From Crossiella equi (GTDB lineage: Bacteria; Actinomycetota; Actinomycetes; Mycobacteriales; Pseudonocardiaceae): 64,000 nt of DNA. The position numbers were made by a program, and so were the translations under genes. The notes beneath the pieces were generated by a model that did no database searches, was not told the origin of the DNA, and saw only the letters and a program-made list of their open reading frames with translations. Each line of letters begins with the position of its first letter. The first letter of the stretch is position 1. The stretch covers positions 8,417,786 through 8,481,785 of the forward strand of contig NZ_JAGIOO010000001.1 in the NCBI RefSeq assembly GCF_017876755.1. Reading direction: 5' to 3'. This document shows, one piece after another, positions 60,847 to 64,000 of this stretch.

Positions 60847-61521
60847 GTGCGGGTGCTCGTGGTCGAGGACGAGAGGCGGCTGGCCGAGTCGCTCCAGTGG
60901 GGACTGGAGGCGGAGGGCTACGCCGTCGACCTGGCCCACGACGGCCTGGAGGGCCTCGCGCTCGCGCAGGAGCACCCGTACCAGGTGATCGTGCTCGACA
61001 TCATGCTGCCCGGCCTCAACGGCTATCGCGTGTGCGCGGCGCTGCGCGAACGCGGCGTGCGCACCCCGATCCTCATGCTCACCGCCAAGAACGGCGAGTA
61101 CGACGAGGCCGAGGCCCTGGACACCGGAGCCGACGACTTCCTCGGCAAGCCCTTCTCCTACGTCGTGCTCGCCGCCCGCCTGCGTGCCCTCACCCGGCGC
61201 GGCGCGGCCGGGGCCGCCGCGGTGCTGCGCTTCGACGACCTGGTCCTGGACCCGGCCCGCCGCACCTGCCACCGCGCCGGGCAGCCGGTCGCCCTGACCA
61301 CCAAGGAGTTCGCGGTGCTGGAATGCCTGCTGCGCCACGAGGGCGCGGTGGTGGCCAAGTCCGAGATCCTGGCCCAGGCATGGGACATGGCCTTCCAGGG
61401 CGAGGTGAACATCGTGGAGGTCTACGTGAGCGCGTTGCGCCGCAAGCTGGACGCCCCGTTCGGGCGCCGCACGATCGCCACCGTGCGCGGCATCGGCTAC
61501 CGGCTGGTCACCGATGCCTGA
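60847..61521 (+). CDS. OmpR-family response regulator
   Basis: A 224-residue regulator from GTG 60847 after GGGAGGA. The receiver has acidic pocket VVEDERR, phosphoacceptor Asp51 in VIVLDIMLPGLNG, Thr in LMLTAKN and Lys in FLGKPFS. The winged helix ends the protein (LTTKEFAVLECLLRHEG, VEVYVSALRRKLD, IATVRGIGYRL). It overlaps the sensor kinase by 8 bases and diverges from the ABC exporter, its likely target. Confidence 0.94.
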   Translation: MRVLVVEDERRLAESLQWGLEAEGYAVDLAHDGLEGLALAQEHPYQVIVLDIMLPGLNGYRVCAALRERGVRTPILMLTAKNGEYDEAEALDTGADDFLGKPFSYVVLAARLRALTRRGAAGAAAVLRFDDLVLDPARRTCHRAGQPVALTTKEFAVLECLLRHEGAVVAKSEILAQAWDMAFQGEVNIVEVYVSALRRKLDAPFGRRTIATVRGIGYRLVTDA

Positions 61522-62974
61522 GACCACCCGCGCGTGGTGGCCGCGCTCGGTGCGCCGGGGCACCGCCCTGGCCACGCTGCTGCTGTGCCTGGCGGTGTTC
61601 GGCCTGGGCTGGCTGGGGCTGCGCGAGTTCGTGCGCCTCCAGCTCGACCGCAGGGCCGAGCAGACCACCCTGGTGGAGCTCAACCGCCTGGCCGACGCCT
61701 ACCGGCTGGGCCCCACCGCGCTGGCGACCGCCCAGCCCGGCGGCGACGCCCTGTACGAGGTGGTCACCGACGGCGGCTCCGTCGTGCGCAGCCCGAGCCT
61801 GGCCAAGCTCGACCCGGCCTGGACCGGCCTGCCCCCGGCCCCGGGCGACGCCCCGGCGGACTGGACCGGCACCGGCCAGGCCACCCTGCGGCCCGGCAAG
61901 CACCCGCACTGGCGCGAGTACCGCACCTACACCGTGCTGAGCCGGGTGGTCGAGGACGTGCCCGCCGCCCTGGTCGAACCGCTGGGCCGGGAGTCGTCCA
62001 CACCGGAGGGTGGCCTGGCGCCCACCTCCGACCGCGTCTACCGCGTGACCGTGCACCTGTTCGTCCTGCCCTGGGACACCCACCTCACCCTGGGCCTGTT
62101 CGACGACACCCTGGCCTTCTTCGTCCCCCTGGCGGCCCTGCTGGCCGGGCTCGCCGCGTGGCTGGCCGCGGGCCGGGCCCTGCGCCCGGTGGAGGCTATC
62201 CGCCGCGAGCTGGCCCGCGTGCCGGGCCGACTGGACCACCGCGTCCCGGTCCCGGCCACCGGCGATGAGATCGCGCGCCTGGCGGTGACCACCAACGACA
62301 CCCTGGCCCGCCTGCAGCACTCGCACGAGCGGCAGGAACGCTTCGTCGCCGACGCCAGCCACGAGCTGCGCAGCCCGCTGGCCAGCCTGCGCACCGGCCT
62401 GGAGGTCGCGCTGGCGCACTCCGGCCGCGCGGACTGGCCCGCCGTGGCACAGCGCTCGCTCCAGGACGTGCAGCGCCTGCAACGCATCACCGCCGACCTG
62501 CTCCAGCTGGCCACCGGAGCCCAGGGCCCGGCCACCGAGGTCGACCTGGCCGAGGTGGTGACCGAGCAGGTCGCCGAACGCGCCCACGACGACGGCCCGG
62601 CGGTGCGGGCGGTCCTGCCGGGCGGGCCCGCGGTGGTCCTGGGCGAAGGGGTGCAGCTGGAACGCCTGCTGCGCAACCTCCTGGACAACGCCGTCCGCCA
62701 CGCCCGCGCCGCGGTCGAGGTGCACCTGGCCCACGACCGCGGCGAGCTGGTGCTGGAGGTCCGTGACGACGGCCCGGGCATCCCGCCCGCCGACCGCGAA
62801 CGGGTCTTCGACCGCTTCGCCCGCCTCGACGACGCCCGCACCCGGGACGCGGGCGGCTCGGGCCTGGGCCTGACCCTGGCCCGCGACATCGCCACCCGCC
62901 ACGGCGGTTCCCTGGTGGCCGCGGACAGCCCGGCCGGGGCGCGGCTGGTGGCGCGGTTCCCGGCAGCGACCTAG
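61514..62974 (+). CDS. Sensor histidine kinase
   Basis: A 486-residue membrane kinase. Two helices (about 17-37 and 196-218) enclose a roughly 155-residue extracytoplasmic sensor domain. Then HAMP (AAGRALRPVEAIRRELARV), the dimerisation/phosphoacceptor H-box FVADASHELRSPLASL, the N-box LRNLLDNAVRHA, and the G-boxes RDDGPGIPPADRERVFDRFARLD and GGSGLGLTLARDIA. It phosphorylates the overlapping response regulator. The signal is unknown. Its position by an ABC exporter suggests envelope or antibiotic stress. Confidence 0.94.
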   Translation: MPETTRAWWPRSVRRGTALATLLLCLAVFGLGWLGLREFVRLQLDRRAEQTTLVELNRLADAYRLGPTALATAQPGGDALYEVVTDGGSVVRSPSLAKLDPAWTGLPPAPGDAPADWTGTGQATLRPGKHPHWREYRTYTVLSRVVEDVPAALVEPLGRESSTPEGGLAPTSDRVYRVTVHLFVLPWDTHLTLGLFDDTLAFFVPLAALLAGLAAWLAAGRALRPVEAIRRELARVPGRLDHRVPVPATGDEIARLAVTTNDTLARLQHSHERQERFVADASHELRSPLASLRTGLEVALAHSGRADWPAVAQRSLQDVQRLQRITADLLQLATGAQGPATEVDLAEVVTEQVAERAHDDGPAVRAVLPGGPAVVLGEGVQLERLLRNLLDNAVRHARAAVEVHLAHDRGELVLEVRDDGPGIPPADRERVFDRFARLDDARTRDAGGSGLGLTLARDIATRHGGSLVAADSPAGARLVARFPAAT

Positions 62975-63366
62975 TAGTCGTCGTCCTCCCCGCTGAACTG
63001 CTCCTCCAGCTCGTCGGCGGTGGCCGCGAGCAGCGCCAGCGGTTCGGTGAACTCGTTGATGTCCATGTTCTCCAGCGGCACGGTGTGGCGCAGCACCAGG
63101 TGGTCGCCCATGATCACCACGCCGCCCGCCACGTTGTTGTGGCCCACCTCGACCAGGAACTTGCGCAGGTCGACCTGCCCGACCTCACCGCAGGGCGAAC
63201 AGATCTGCACCCACTCGTGCCGGCTGTCCAGGACCTCCCGGCCGAGCAGGACGGTCTGGCTGCGGTCGTCCTCGAAGCGCACCAGCAGGCGCAGCTCGTC
63301 CGGACTCTCCGCGACCACCGTGTACGACCGCTTCACGAAGCTGACCAGCTCGTCCCACGTGGCCAC
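62971..63366 (-). CDS. YbjN-like (type III secretion chaperone-fold) protein
   Basis: A 131-residue acidic cytosolic protein from GTG 63366, which follows GGGAGG by 4 bases. It has a short helix (MATWDELVSFVKRSYTVVAE), a beta-rich core (ELRLLVRFEDDRSQTVLLGREV, WVQICSPCGEVGQVDL) and an acidic helical tail (LAATADELEEQFSGEDDDY), the pattern of actinobacterial YbjN-domain proteins. Function is unsettled. Its stop overlaps the convergent kinase stop within CTAG. Confidence 0.75.
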   Translation of the reverse strand: MATWDELVSFVKRSYTVVAESPDELRLLVRFEDDRSQTVLLGREVLDSRHEWVQICSPCGEVGQVDLRKFLVEVGHNNVAGGVVIMGDHLVLRHTVPLENMDINEFTEPLALLAATADELEEQFSGEDDDY

Positions 63367-63666
63367 AAAACCTCCCGCAACCCGACCGGATCCCACTTTC
63401 GAACCTAGTGGGGCGGACGGGGCGGCCGCAGCACCACGTTCGGGCGTCGTCGGCGTGGTCCCCAGACCGCGATGCTCTTGTACTCGACGTACTGGCCCGG
63501 CCCCGGCCCGCTGAACCCGCGGGCATGGTGTGCCCGTCAAATACCAACTAGTCGGTTGATATGCGGCAGGACAGCTCAGCGAAGGTTGTCGTGAAAGCCC
63601 TGGAGTCGGTTTCACGGTCACGGCAGGGCGAAAACCAACGAGTTGGTCACGGGCTACGCTGACTCC
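63367..63666. promoter_or_regulatory. Intergenic region with two TetR operators
   Basis: ACCAACTAGTCGGTT (63543-63557) and ACCAACGAGTTGGT (63634-63647, perfect 6-bp arms) share the ACCAAC half-site widely seen with TetR proteins. The second ends 19 bases before the TetR start at 63667, indicating autoregulation. The rest of this stretch holds no gene I can support. Confidence 0.65.
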
Positions 63667-64000
63667 ATGGTCAAGAAGTCCGAGGCGACGAAGGCACGCC
63701 TGCTGCGAGCGGCCACCGAGGAGTTCGCGGCCTACGGCGTCGCGGGCGCCCGGGTGGACCGCATCGCGGCGACGGCCGGGGCGAACAAGACCCTCATCTA
63801 CAACTACTTCGGCAACAAGGAGGAGCTGTTCGACGTGGTCTACGAGGCCGCGATCAACGAGTGGCTGGCCGCGGTCCCCTTCGACGCCCAGGACCTCCCG
63901 GGCTACGCGGGCACCCTCTTCGACTTCTACCGGACCCACCCGCACCTGATCCGCCTGGCCCGCTGGCACGCCCTGGAACGCCCGACCGCGCCCCCGCTGC
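63667..64000 (+). CDS. TetR-family regulator (3' truncated by window edge)
   Basis: The frame opens at ATG 63667 and runs off the end after 111 residues. HTH: ATEEFAAYGVAGARVDRIAATAGANKTLIYNYFGNKEELFDVVYE (about 15-58), followed by the beginning of the ligand domain (TLFDFYRTHPHLIRLARWHALE). It is preceded by two ACCAAC-type operators. The C-terminal part and the regulated neighbour lie outside the window. Confidence 0.9.
   Translation, partial: MVKKSEATKARLLRAATEEFAAYGVAGARVDRIAATAGANKTLIYNYFGNKEELFDVVYEAAINEWLAAVPFDAQDLPGYAGTLFDFYRTHPHLIRLARWHALERPTAPPL

Noticed and set aside
63380-63547. Minus-strand frame ending GQYVEYKSIAVWGPRRR as a small gene
   Set aside because: The frame has a stop just upstream and no start codon or ribosome-binding site. 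It may be decayed, but support is too thin.

Overview
The window is a 64 kb piece of very GC-rich (about 72-75%) DNA with strong G/C third-position bias, many GTG starts, TetR/LacI/MmyB-type regulators, a DtxR/IdeR-type iron box and a 2-methylisoborneol terpene operon. This points to a soil actinomycete. The gene mix fits Pseudonocardiales (Saccharothrix/Actinosynnema/Crossiella-like), but the genus is inference. No rRNA, tRNA, CRISPR array or intact insertion sequence was seen. Most genes read as ordinary chromosomal accessory genes.

Layout. 1-1033: tail of an unidentified gene, then debris of two older genes. 1017-9185: a sugar regulon with a LacI regulator, GH9 and GH6 cellulases, and a three-gene operon (Gfo/Idh/MocA dehydrogenase, DUF993 protein, TIM-barrel isomerase). 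Near-identical AAGCGCTT-core operators stand before both blocks. 9304-12265: IS5-type transposase wreck, a 3-methyladenine glycosylase and an MmyB-like regulator with an inverted-repeat control region. 12371-15995: envelope genes (VKOR, DsbA, a small membrane protein, apolipoprotein N-acyltransferase). 16078-21100: MFS carrier, DUF2630, a biotin-carrier/carboxyltransferase fusion, and TetR with a hydrolase. 21179-29249: DUF4132 and DUF1684 proteins, old yellow enzyme, TauD-like dioxygenase, a zinc-ribbon/receiver/winged-helix fusion regulator and a 53-codon gene. 29418-36374: a second sugar locus (LacI, ABC importer without ATPase, GH2 beta-galactosidase). 36398-39289: a 32-bp perfect palindrome, a glutathione peroxidase gene with an amber codon at its conserved Gln, an NmrA-like protein with TetR, and a hydrolase under a probable iron box. 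39483-41493: 2-methylisoborneol synthase and GPP C-methyltransferase. 41698-48793: aldo/keto reductase with an MmyB-like regulator, then TetR with an MMPL-ATPase fusion exporter and a YhgE/Pip-like membrane protein. 48951-53197: terminator, amidohydrolase wreck, membrane protein, CPBP protease with a 47-residue ORF, MarR, orphan solute-binding protein. 53305-56814: AraC regulator and secreted GH29 fucosidase. 56811-57558: a giant nested palindrome. 57555-64000: MacB-type ABC exporter, two-component system, YbjN-like protein, and the start of a TetR gene.

How the parts work together. The two LacI loci and the fucosidase locus describe a plant/microbial polysaccharide degrader: secreted cellulases and fucosidase, an ABC importer, cytosolic beta-galactosidase and an oxidoreductase/isomerase pathway, each with a local regulator and visible operators. 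Several regulator genes sit beside their targets with symmetric sites between them. The most unusual items are the 748-bp palindromic element, the amber-interrupted peroxidase, the MMPL-ATPase fusion, and the zinc-ribbon response regulator.
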